Shown here: positions 45,177 to 55,321 of the stretch, one piece after another
Layout: each line of letters opens with the position of its first letter
Numbering within the stretch: position 1 is the first letter of the stretch
Assembly: GCA_021014945.1 (NCBI GenBank)
Contig: MU266347.1
Span: 1 to 64,000, forward strand
Reading direction: 5' to 3'
DNA: 64,000 nucleotides
Source of the DNA: Leucogyrophana mollusca
Lineage: Eukaryota; Basidiomycota; Agaricomycetes; Boletales
Notes under the pieces: generated by a model
The model's database searches: none
Told to the model about the DNA's origin: nothing
Seen by the model: the letters and a program-made list of their open reading frames with translations, nothing else
Program-made: the position numbers and the translations under genes

Positions 45177-46154
45177 ACAGCCCAAAGGTCGCAATTCTGC
45201 GCTTGTCATGGCCAACGACCGTTTTTATTCATATTTTGGCGGACACAGACATACTTATGAATGGACCCCTGGTAGAACTGATTTCTCTCGGGATTGGAAG
45301 AAACGACATTAGAAATTGGCACCTTGTAGACTTGATTTATATCACATATCATTATTTACCTATTTACCCATCCGTATCACTATATATATTATATATCACC
45401 ATGTCACCATCTTTTGAAGAGTCGGTCCAGAAGGACTTCTGCGAAAGAAGACGATCACTAGCGACGTCTGCGGTTACTCACGAACAAGTCCAAATAAATC
45501 ACCATTAAAGTCTTCACGTCACAGCTTTTACTACCGTCGACGACTCGGAGCAGCCCAAGCAGAGCCTGAGTGGGGGCGGGGCCTTAGTCCCTTGGAGTCT
45601 TACACCAGTCACTGAGGACCATTGCACCGATGACCATTGTGCTTGTAACGTGGATCTAGAAGCAAAGGGATGAAGCGGTATATACCTGAGAACGTTGGGG
45701 TCAATGGACGCCGTCATGGACGGTGCGGTCGCATTTGTATGGGTTGGGTTGAGTGACCCACTTGTCTCGAAGTGGGGGGTGGCGTGGATCTGCGTACAGC
45801 GCATTGATGCGACTCGCATAGCGCCTTAACCGACGAATAAGCAGGAGTGTCTCCGGTGCGACGGTGCGCAAAACTAAGCTGCAAAATATTGTTCGACCGA
45901 CCCTCGTTGGGGCTGCATGATACACTGCTGAGGTTCAATTCTTTTTAAACCGTGATTTTTGGTGCACGTGACTTAGACGCGTCGTTACCCAAACCTTAAT
46001 CACGCGCCGGCGTGCATTCCAACTCATCGTTGACTGATCGTGTCAGTCTCCTATCCCAAACAGTATAAATATCCTCGAACATTTTCTTGTTCGCCATCTT
46101 CCATTCATCCCACTATTGCCTAAATCCACATACAAACACCAGCTTCTTATTACA
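45177..46154. other. Intergenic, GTPase to coiled-coil gene
   Basis: About 980 bp. An AT-rich stretch near 45.38-45.41 kb (TATATATATTATATATCACC type) may belong to the GTPase 3' region. A TATA box for the next gene lies near 46064. No supported gene was found. Confidence 0.4.
46064..46071 (+). promoter_or_regulatory. TATA box of coiled-coil gene
   Basis: TATAAATA about 84 bp before the ATG at 46155. It fits a short leader and supports that start. Confidence 0.55.
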
Positions 46155-47957
46155 ATGTCTTTCCATCTCGACACTGTCATCATTCTCGCTGGCGGCGTGT
46201 ACAACTCGACATCGGCGGCGACCAACGTGAAGAGCACCGCCAAGAAGGACCATCGCGGCCAACGCAGCCAAGCCTTCAAGGACACTTTCGGCGCACTCTG
46301 GTCGACTTACCAGGCGGTTGAGCAAGGACAGACTCTCGAGCGGAAGAAGGATCGCATCTTCTGGAAACTCGTATCTGAGATCGGTATCGGCATAATGTAC
46401 CGACACATCGTCCTCGCCAACTCGCCTGCTCGCTTCAAGTCACTCAGCCACCAGCACGCCGCCGTCAGTCAACTCATCAGGCCGCAGGTAGCACGTCGGG
46501 ATGTTGGACTGGAGCTCTATGAGGAGGACCCGCTGACAGCTCAAGTCAACGCCCTCACCCAGCTCCGGAACAACGACCTCCTCGCTTTCGAACGGACGCT
46601 TCTTGAAAAGGACTCTACAATCGCAGCCCTGTCCGACCGGAACGACCAGTCGCGTATGCAACTCCAAATAGATCTCGAGGAAGCGCACACGAAGGCCAAC
46701 GATGTCCGTACCGCGCTTGAGGCCCTGTATGACAAGGACCTCGCCAAGACCAATACGATTTCGGCCCTCCGCCAAGCCCTCGCTTCCGTCGCCCGCCGTC
46801 ACGAAGAAGACCTGGTTATGTTCCACGACAGTCTATCCGCGAAGCAGAAGATTATCGACGACTTGACCAGCAAGCTCGAATCAGGTGCAAAGCTCCGTCT
46901 GGATCTGGAGGACGCCCGCACCGAGGCTAGTAACACCGCCATCACAATCGAGAACCTCACCGACAAGGACCTCGCCAACACCACCATGATTTCAGGACTC
47001 CACAAGACACTTCATTCTATTGCCCGCCGTCAAGAGCAAGACCAGCTTATGTTTCACGAGGATCTTTCCGCGAAGCAGAACGCGATCAATGACTTGACGA
47101 GCGAACTGAAAAAGACGAAGGACCTCCTCGCTTCCAAGACCAACGAACTGGAGGACCTTCGGTACGAGAAGGAGATCCTACAAGAGAGGCCGCTAGCCAG
47201 GCGCCGAGCGTGCATGAAGGACGATAAGATCGCAAACTATCGTGAAGTATCGCAACTCAAGGATACAATCTTGCTCCTCGCCAAATCCAACGCTGCGCTC
47301 GAAGCTGAACTTGCGGCACTTACTTCGGTCGGCGATCTTGCTCCAGAAAATCCGGTCAGTTGTGTTTTTGACGAGGGCATCATCTCACCGGAGCCTTCGC
47401 CGTCTTCTTCGTACGCCCCTTCTTTTACTGGCGATGGTATCGTCTTTCGGTCACCTGTGGACAACACCCTTGACGAGGGTCATCCGCTGGTCCCCCCATA
47501 TTCGGACGTCAGCCAAAGTTCATTCACCCATTGCACCTCTTGGGATCTTACCGACCTCTTTGAACAACCCGACACTCCCCCTTCCTTTTCCGCCACCCTC
47601 AGCCGCGACGTCAACACCCTCCTCAACAGCCCGACTTCACCCTCACCTTCCACCTCCGACGCCAGAAACAACGTCATCCCGGCGGACATCTTCACCGATG
47701 TACCCCGACTTCACTTCCACTTCTCGCCAGCCATCACACCTCCCATCCCATCATCCGCGCACACCCTCCCTTCCACTTCAGATGCGACGCGTCCTATATG
47801 TCCGCTGAAGACCTCAAAAGTCGTTCTGACACCGCTTAGACTGCCCCTGTGGCCCCCACTGGTCGAAGTGGAGAAAGACGACATCCCTTGGACGCGCAAG
47901 CGCCTCAAGTCGCAGCTCGAACCTTTCCGAAAGCTCAAGAAAGCACGCCTTGCATGA
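46155..47957 (+). CDS. Intronless coiled-coil protein with 77-residue repeats
   Basis: A 600-residue single-exon frame from ATG 46155, in a window where most genes are intron-rich. Not assigned to a known family. The N-terminus is basic (STAKKDHRGQRSQAFKDTFG). Residues from about 140 to 400 form a long coiled coil built of about three units. Unit starts near nucleotide 46575 (DLLAFERT), 46809 (DLVMFHDSL) and 47040 (DQLMFHEDLS) are 234 and 231 bp apart, that is 77-78 residues or 11 heptads. Each unit carries an LSAKQ-type and a DKDLA-type element. The C-terminal third is Ser/Pro-rich and disordered (SPEPSPSSS). It ends with a basic KRLKSQLEPFRKLKKARLA, a possible nuclear localisation signal. 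Missing introns could mean retroposition or recent origin. Confidence 0.65.
   Translation: MSFHLDTVIILAGGVYNSTSAATNVKSTAKKDHRGQRSQAFKDTFGALWSTYQAVEQGQTLERKKDRIFWKLVSEIGIGIMYRHIVLANSPARFKSLSHQHAAVSQLIRPQVARRDVGLELYEEDPLTAQVNALTQLRNNDLLAFERTLLEKDSTIAALSDRNDQSRMQLQIDLEEAHTKANDVRTALEALYDKDLAKTNTISALRQALASVARRHEEDLVMFHDSLSAKQKIIDDLTSKLESGAKLRLDLEDARTEASNTAITIENLTDKDLANTTMISGLHKTLHSIARRQEQDQLMFHEDLSAKQNAINDLTSELKKTKDLLASKTNELEDLRYEKEILQERPLARRRACMKDDKIANYREVSQLKDTILLLAKSNAALEAELAALTSVGDLAPENPVSCVFDEGIISPEPSPSSSYAPSFTGDGIVFRSPVDNTLDEGHPLVPPYSDVSQSSFTHCTSWDLTDLFEQPDTPPSFSATLSRDVNTLLNSPTSPSPSTSDARNNVIPADIFTDVPRLHFHFSPAITPPIPSSAHTLPSTSDATRPICPLKTSKVVLTPLRLPLWPPLVEVEKDDIPWTRKRLKSQLEPFRKLKKARLA
46575..47160 (+). 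repeat. Coding repeat of 231-234 bp within the coiled-coil gene
   Basis: Three tandem units, the last partial, as judged by GACAAGGACCTCGCC at 46731 and 46962 and by the recurring MFH(D/E)-LSAKQ segment. The period is a multiple of 21 nt, so duplication keeps heptad register. Confidence 0.7.
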
Positions 47958-48749
47958 ACGACTTCCTTTGCATTTTCTCGGCGGATATCTCGAAAGTATT
48001 ATTTGTGAGTACTCGATTCCACTTTCGTTTGCCTCCTGTCCTAATAGTCTCCCGGCCTTAGGCACACGTACCTGACATTACTACCCATCCCTATGGCTTG
48101 CGCCACATCCACCTACCCCACATCTCTACTAGACGATATCGGGTGAATACAAGGCGACAATCGGCTGTTCTTGGACCGTTCACCGCGTCCGTTCAAGTCA
48201 GACCTCGCCTGTGTGCTGTCAATGTCTCCCTGCACTTCTGTTAGTACTCTCGCTTTTCTTTCGTTCCCGTGAAACTCATGGCTACCGCAGTATCCACTAT
48301 CGGATCACAATGTCGCAGGGTGTCTGAGTTACTACTCACCAATAGGCATCTCGTTCTTGGACCGTCAAACGCGTCCGATCGAGCTGCTCCCTGGAGGGAT
48401 AGTAGTATCGCCCATATCGCTTTTTCTCCTTTAGACTCGTGCCGAATGCATTTCAGCACTTCCATCATCTTCTACATATCTATCCCCTTACGATTTGTCT
48501 CAACTACCATTATTGGACGATGTCTTGTTACTTGTAGGCCAGATTCACATAGCCCAGTCCGTGTTGTTCGATACCAGATGAATATGACAATGTTTGCGAT
48601 CTTCGTACTTCCAGAACAGTGGCACTCGGGCTATAAGTGTGAAGCTTCGGTGACTCGAGCGACTGTGGTTGATATAGTATCAGTTAGATAAGTTCATCAG
48701 CAAGTATCGTGAATATACGTATCCATTGATACACGCACCGCCAATCTCC

Positions 48750-48830
48750 TGCCAATCCCAAAGTCCGTATCGATGACTCGGATCATCGCAAATCTTGATC
48801 GTAAACTTTGGTCGACGTTTCGATCGAGGG
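48750..48830 (-). repeat. Dispersed short repeat, copy 1
   Basis: The reverse complement contains ATCAAGATTTGCGATGATCC and then GAGTCATCGAT, matching copy 3 at 59.1 kb, and ends in a shared GATTGGCGGTG element. It is likely a small non-coding repeat; terminal structure was not resolved. Confidence 0.5.
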
Positions 48831-49509
48831 GTAAGAAGAAGGATGTGCATTGATTTGCACAATGTTTAGGGTACACGAGGAACGATTCGATCCGCCCTCC
48901 GCCAAGTTGCGTTGGGCTGAACGTTGAACGTTGAACCCCGATCATCTTCCACTCGCTGCACCAACGGAGAACCATACGTCAGTCAAGTACATGGTCAGGT
49001 TGCGTCTGCCGTGATTCCGATGACAGTTGCGTCCGCACAGTGGTCGCATTTTTCCCTTTGAAGCTCCGATCAATTTTGCCGATTTGCCGAGCGGACCACG
49101 ATCGAACCCTTCTGTTCCTCCACGTCCTCCCCACTGGCACTCGTGACAACGGTCTAAGCTGGTCCAATGGGACGAAGTCGGTAGTTCCACGCCCGCTCCT
49201 CAGCGCCAGCAGCGTAAGGTAGGGCCGCCCTGGGATCATTTATCTAGGTACCTCAATGCTTATCAGCACTCTCGTGTGGTATTAGCACCTCCATCGGGAG
49301 GAAGTCTGCCTCCGCCTGTCAGAAACAAGCCCTGTAAGTAGATGCTCACTTGCAATGAAGATATATCTGAGCTTTGCGGACGTTAACACGGTCGAATCAA
49401 CTTGGCAGCCCTGCAGACCGCGGTCTTTGCACGTTCGTAAATTACTAAAGGTATTTCCCCTATCAACGTCCACAGCAATAAATCATGAATATTTGTATCG
49501 ATATGAAAC

Positions 49510-49557
49510 GCTTTCCGTATCGATTATCGTCGCAAACCTTGATAGAGGTTTCGATGC
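49510..49557 (-). repeat. Dispersed short repeat, copy 2 (partial)
   Basis: A shorter, more diverged relative: GTATCGATTATCGTCGCAAA then CCTTGATAGAGGTTTCGATG, in the same orientation as copy 1, 0.75 kb away. Confidence 0.4.
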
Positions 49558-51269
49558 GTAAAACTCTCGTCGGAAGAACACTGGAAGAACAAACATGCTG
49601 TTTTTGAGGGTGGATGAGTAACAGACCCTCGAGTTCCATCAGTAGGATCTACAGAGATAAAGTTACCTTTAGCGCTAGATAAACTCTCCATAAGCAACTG
49701 CAAGCTTAGAAGTCGGAACTTGTGGGCTTCTGGGCTTCTGGGCAGGGGAAAGTGATCACCAGGACGATGTGTGATTGCCAAAGGTATGGTACCAACGTGA
49801 ATATAAGGAAAGGGAACGTGTATCTCGGGAAAGACAAAGTCCACCAAACATTGAAACAGGATGGACTGAGTTCCGCACAATGGTCACAGGGTAGACCTGC
49901 AGGAAAGAACGGGGGCCAAGATGCAGACTTGACCCCATATTCCATTGCATCTATCGTGACAATGCCACTGTGACAGGAGTGGGGGGTTACTAGACCCTCT
50001 ACCCGTGCGGGTCGCCTCGTCGGAATCTCAGCGGTCACCATAACTAACCATAAAGGAAGGCGGTCGGAATCAAGCACTGTAAACGCTCAACAAGTCCTCG
50101 CGGTTCCGTGGTACTTTACGCCACCCACATCGCAATTCCGCTGGCATCACCTTTGGGTCAACCTATATCATCGGATCAGCGCACTTAAGTTAGTGTATCA
50201 ACACGCAGGTGCGGCTGGGCTGGTTAATCTCATCAATCTCGAGCGTTAAGGAGAGGAGAGCTAGGGAACAAGAGGGAAAGCGTGGAGGGCGAGGTGCATG
50301 CATGTACACTGGCTCGGCGTACAGTACCATGGGACTGGGTCTTGACAATGAGGCGTGGCTCTACCAGACGGCCCGAGAGCGGACTGTGACGGATTTCGAC
50401 TCCTGAAGGCCGAGGATCAATGAAGGCGAGCTTGAACTTGACAGGAAGAGCGTGTAGAACATGCAGTATAAATCGAGTATGTAGGAATGCGCACCAACGC
50501 AAGTGCAAACATGAGAGGATAGCACGACGTGACGGAGAACGCTCAGAGTACTTGATCAGATGATTCCCAGCAGTTCTGAAAGTCCATAGCACGGACTCGG
50601 GCTCATCGGCGTGAGCCGCATCGAGTAACCCACATCCCGAGTCTGGAAGCAACGTGATGGGCAGACTCGACAGTGGCATTACTGCACACAGACGAAAATG
50701 AAAATCCAGAGTGTTGGATATCGAATATCGACGCCAGGGGGATAAAGCGATATAGAGGCTCTGCGGCTTCGTTGTAACAATGAAATTGGATAATGCATAT
50801 CTGGGCGTAGTACATACCAGAGCTCGGAGCTCGGAATTCCGGCGAGACGAGCCGCGGAGGCTTCCGTGTGCACGAGAAACTGGGGCTTTTGCTCCTCACA
50901 GGTAGTTTTTGGGCCGGAAGTTGTGGCGGCTTCGATCTAGAAGAGCCCCTATACCTGGAGCCTGACAAGCCAGTGGGAAAGATCAGAGTGGGAAGAACCT
51001 TCTGTGGATAGAGGTGGTGATCAATAATCAGAAATCGAGAGGTCGAGATGTTTGCGTGGAGCCACAGGAGTGCAGGGACAGACAGGAGTAATCATTAATA
51101 CGAGCTGTGCGAGCTTTCTGAGTGAACGTACAAGCACGTACGGCCCTGATTAACGATATGTATGTGTACCGCCTTCAAGTTCGGACCCCACACGCAGCGC
51201 GATCGAGAACGTGGCGCCTGTGTTCTGTTGAAGAGTAACCCATGGAAAGCCGGGACTCAGATCTGAGGA

Positions 51270-51925
51270 TGCGGTGAGACGACCCAGGGGCACACCAGAC
51301 CTCGACTCTGATCCTGACAGGCCTGAATATCAGTGACAGTGAGGCGGCATTCCGACGAGCAGCTAAATTACTCTTTGTGGCGCAGAGGGGCGCATATCGA
51401 GGTCCGATTAGAAGTAGAAGGGAGTCGTTGGGTGATTAATTCCCCTGAGGCGGCGCCGCTTCGCTGCGCATGGCGGAAAGAACGTAAGCAAGTCGAAGGC
51501 GACGAATCATTAATCAATAATCAATCACCGAACGGTGCAGTGCAACTAGTGCAGAGCGATCCGACGCAGCGAGGACGATGACGATGACGCGCAGATTAAC
51601 ACGATAGAAGAGCACAGCACGACCGAGAGCCTGAACGTGCTGTGTAACGTGTAGCGTGTTCACCCGAGGCGTATGCCTATTACCTTCGGCCCACGCAGCA
51701 CCGGAAGTGAAATGTCGATTCTGAATCTGATGGAGTGATCCAGGGGCACATGGCTGATCGACGCCGCCCAGATCGATCTCGAGTCTGACTCTGACCTGAG
51801 GCTTCAGACGCAGTCGCGAAGTAGGATTACTCTTTGCGGCTCAGAGGGGCGGTTATCCAGGCCCGGATCCGAAACAGAGCGTGGTGGTGGAGTGAGCAAG
51901 GCGGCGCCGCTTTGCTGGCTAGTGG
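51270..51925 (+). repeat. Diverged direct duplication, about 200 bp units 460 bp apart
   Basis: Unit A (about 51270-51473) and unit B (about 51730-51925) share, in order, CCAGGGGCAC, a GACTCTGA element, ATTACTCTTTGYGGC, CAGAGGGGCG and GGCGGCGCCGCTT. They carry no shared reading frame, so this is non-coding or decayed sequence. Confidence 0.5.
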
Positions 51926-52300
51926 ATACCCCCAAGCGTTCGAGTCGAGGCCTGAGGCCTGATTTTCAAGAAACGAAGCTCTGAGACCGGCGGTGCCCAG
52001 AATCCAGAAACGAAGCTCGAGGCTGAGGGGTGCATACACGCTCGATCGCGTGCCGCCACTAACAGCAATAATGGAAGACGAGGCTGTGCTATAGCTAGAA
52101 TGTAAATTGAAAGACCCAGATCGGGAAAGCGCGCGGAACGAGCGCACTTACCTGGTAGTAGATGAGCCTTAATGGCGTCGGCTTCGAATATTGTCCCGCT
52201 GCTGTCCCGGTCGCGTGCTCACGTGCGTCGCCAATTGCAACAAGTATTGGCAACTGGAAGAAGACCCACGCCAAATGAAAAATCAACGTCGGTTCTGATT

Positions 52301-52592
52301 GACAAAGTGAGTAACGACCTTACCAGCAAAGGGGCCGGAATGGAACAAGCTCATCTCGTTGCTCTCCCGGTCCCGGAAAATCAACAAAAGAATGAAATGC
52401 ACGAAGAGCTCGTGATATGCTGCAATGGCACGGTTCCGATGGGCAAAGGGAGTAACGACCTTAGCTTACTAGCAAATGGGCCGGAATGGAACTTAAGCTT
52501 CATCTCGTTGCTCTCCCGGTCCCGAGAAAATCAACAAAAGCAAAAGAATGAAATCAGAAAATGCACGAAAAGCGCGTGACATGCTGCAATGG
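52301..52592 (+). repeat. Tandem direct duplication, about 130-150 bp units
   Basis: Unit 1 (about 52301-52428) and unit 2 (about 52441-52592) share GAGTAACGACCTTA, GGGCCGGAATGGAAC, CATCTCGTTGCTCTCCCGG, AATCAACAAAAG and ATGCTGCAATGG. Unit 2 has small insertions that are not multiples of three, so coding conservation is unlikely. Confidence 0.65.
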
Positions 52593-53935
52593 GGTTCGCC
52601 GTACTTTGGGTTCGGAGCTGTGCGACTCGGAGACGTACCGGCCGTGACCTGTGAGCTTCTTCCATCTTGCATATGGATCCATGAAACGTACTCGGACCGT
52701 ACCTCGCATGGCGGTGCCCAAGTCCAACCTTGTGAGCAGGGAGTACGTGTATAATGTACTGCATCTGCATTACATTACTAGCTGTACGAATTCAGTGAGA
52801 AAATTTAGATAAAATGGATCCGAGCGCGATTCGAAGGGTCTGAGGAGCTCGTCGTGGTGGAGACCCTCAGACGAATAGCGAAAAGGCGGGATTTGGAGCT
52901 GTGGAGCTATTGTATTGATTCGGGTTGCAACTCCAGTGGGATCGAGCTTATTATGCATGCGGCTGCATGAATATGTGCGTCACGAGCGAAAAACTTCGAT
53001 TGTATTGGAGTGGCGGTCGAAACGTATTCAGGCTGTCCTGTCCTGTGATGTATCGACCCCGAGATCCTGTCACCGCCGTTTTACATGTTTTACTGTTACA
53101 TGTTTGCGCCACCTCCACCTTCCTGAGATAACGCCAGCTGAGCCGGAGAGGCCAATGGCGTAAAGGAGCGAGGTGGTGGACTGGCAAATCCTGGAACACT
53201 CAGACGGGGTAGCGTCCTGTATCATATGTAACGCTGTGTCCCGTTCAAATGCACCGTTATCTCTCGCTCCGACTCGACTCCACACTCCACGGATTCAGAC
53301 GTCAGAGCGAGCGGCGCAAAGTCAATCGCAGTTTCAGAGCTTCGTGATGTCGATGAGCACATAACTCAAGCAAACGGCGAATGGCGAAACGAACGGTGGA
53401 TTTGTGCCAGGAACGCTCCCTTACTAGCACTTACCAATCGCGAAGTCTGACTCTGAAATTTGAATCGTCGGCCAGATCTCCGAGGACGTTGATCCTGAAC
53501 GTTGATCATCAGAGACCCACGGAACCCCAGTACGTCCCAAGCCCAACGAGATTATAGCATACACCAGTTCTACGCGGTACATACTACAGTAGCGGTGTGG
53601 ATGAAAAGTAAAATGCCCGATATCCCGTGTAAGAGTAAGAGTGAAAAGTCATCCACTGGCCCATGTAGAATCGTCAACGGGTAGTCAAAGTCGTCGACTC
53701 GAGTCTCGTAGTGAAAAGTCGTCAACTAGCAGTAAAAGTCATCGCCCTATAGTCGGTGCAGAAAAAGCCGGAAAAACCATCGAGAGCCAAAGCATACTGT
53801 CGTTAAAATTAGCATAAAATATCTCATGTACAAGCCTTGCCCTCCGTCGAGGGCAGGCGGCGGGTGGCTGGGCGGCCTACCTCGTCTTGAGTGGCCGGCA
53901 CCACCCACATCATCCGACCTACAACCCGAACCACC

Positions 53936-55321
53936 TCAAAAAACCCACCACCTCGCCTTCCTCCCCTTCCCTTCCGCACTCACACTCCCGTCCTCCTCCA
54001 GGCTCCCCGGCGGCGCCCCGAGCCCCGCGACGCTCGCAAAGCTGACGTACCCCGATACCTGGCGGCACGCGAGCGACGCTGTCTGTGCGTCAAAGGGCTG
54101 ATTTGCGTAGGATCCGCGTGGGTGCGGTTTGGGGTGGTGAGGCGAGTGATTTTGGGGCGGGTGTTTTTGGTGGGAGGGGGAATTTGAGTGTGGGGAGTGA
54201 TTTTGCGGCGGGTGGGGGGAGCGGGTTTGTGGAGACGAGTTTGCGTGGGGATGATAGTGGACGTGCTGTGGCGAGGGAGACGACGGTGGTGAGGTGTATC
54301 GCGCCTTTGCTGGCGTGCCGGGTGAGGGAGGAAGGGGAGTCATCATCCACGGGGACGGTGGCGCTTGTTTTGGATTCGGGGATGCGACGGTTGACGTTGC
54401 GTACTGTGCCGACGAATAGGATGCCGGGGGTAGAGGTGGCTGGGCGGCTGATAACGACTTTGTGTGTCTGTGCCTGGGCTGCGGCGGTGGTGGGGTACAT
54501 GGGCCATTTGAGTCGCGGTCTGGGGCGGTCAGGCCTGTTGAGCCAGATGTGCGGGAGTTGGAGAGGGAGCGGGTCGACGATGGCGGTGAGCCTGATGAAG
54601 ACTGTGGGAATGTCGTGTGTCAGCGCCGCACACGAGCAGGAACGAGAACGAGACTGACCTCGGCAGACGACGCCAGCTCTCTTTTCACCTCCTTCATCCC
54701 GCGGTGGAGGACTCGCTCCAGACGGGACCGCAGCACCGCCTCGTGTGGTGCGTCATAGGAGTGGGGATACGACGAGGACGGGGAGGACGACATGTCTTCT
54801 GGGTACGACTCTTTCTCCTTTGAGCGCTGGGTGTGGGAATATGACTCGGAGGGGGCACGCGAGCGGGGGATGGCGGTGGGCAGCGAGGCGTGGGCGCGGC
54901 GGTAGGTCCGCCTCGAGGGCGTGCTGGTCCCCGACGCCGACGTCGAATTTGAGCGGAGCAGCTGGGAGTACGATTTTGACTCATCTGCGTCAGGCACATA
55001 CTGCGTGTGGGCATGGGACGAATTTCTGCGTGGGACACGGAACAGCAGCGAGGGCTGGAAGAAGATCTCGTCGTCGTCGTTGTCGGGGTGGTCCGAGCGC
55101 TGCCTCGAGCGTGAGCGTGTGCGAAGGGTAGCGTCTTTGCGGAGGGTATCGCGGAGGAGGCGCTCTGAGCGGGACGAGGGCCGTGGTGGCGGTGGGGAGT
55201 GTGGTGCTGGTACGACGACTGACATTGCGAGCGTTGGCTGGGCTCGCTGTTGGGGCGATAGCTTGTTCGTCGTTGGGAGAATGCGGGACTTGGAGGAGGA
55301 CGGGGTGGAAGGTTGGGTCAT
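53936..55321 (-). CDS. Disordered Ser/Pro-rich protein with conserved C-terminal GYVSFASVAGLG motif
   Basis: Two exons. Exon 1 starts at ATG 55321 (MTQPSTPSSSKSRILP) and ends near 54660 with a GTCAGT donor. Exon 2 starts near 54602 with SSSGSPPSSTRSLSNSRTSG and runs in one frame to TGA at 53936-53938. The protein is rich in Ser, Pro and His and almost entirely disordered. The only structured-looking parts are an N-terminal SRSERLLRDTLRKD element, an EAVLRSRLERVLHRGMKEV helix and, near the end, FDAQTASLACRQVSGYVSFA followed by SVAGLGAPPG. This last motif looks like a conserved fungal short motif, but I cannot name a family. The helix plus SERLLRDTLRK suggests a binding partner. A competing open frame overlaps exon 2 on the same strand; I rejected it. 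Confidence 0.55.

Larger units (their letters stand above)
47958..53935. other. Gene-poor region, about 6 kb
   Basis: No gene can be supported. It holds several degenerate duplications (listed separately), a GAACGTTGAACGTTGAAC short repeat near 48.92 kb, and an AAAAGTC(A/G)TC-rich low-complexity stretch around 53.6-53.75 kb. Two overlapping minus-strand frames at 50.23-50.97 kb could be remains of a gene but show no recognisable domain. No tRNA, rRNA or transposase feature was seen. Confidence 0.45.

Noticed and set aside
50233..50968. Two overlapping minus-strand open frames thought to be a two-exon gene
   Set aside because: No splice join gives a sensible protein, and no domain or motif is visible. 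Treated as gene-poor DNA.
52172..52579. Plus-strand open frame of 135 codons
   Set aside because: Lies over the 52.3 kb tandem duplication, whose indels break any common frame; composition is random.
54090..54500. Minus-strand frame of 136 codons as the main exon 2 product
   Set aside because: It is out of phase with the donor of exon 1 and lacks the conserved-looking GYVSFASV tail.
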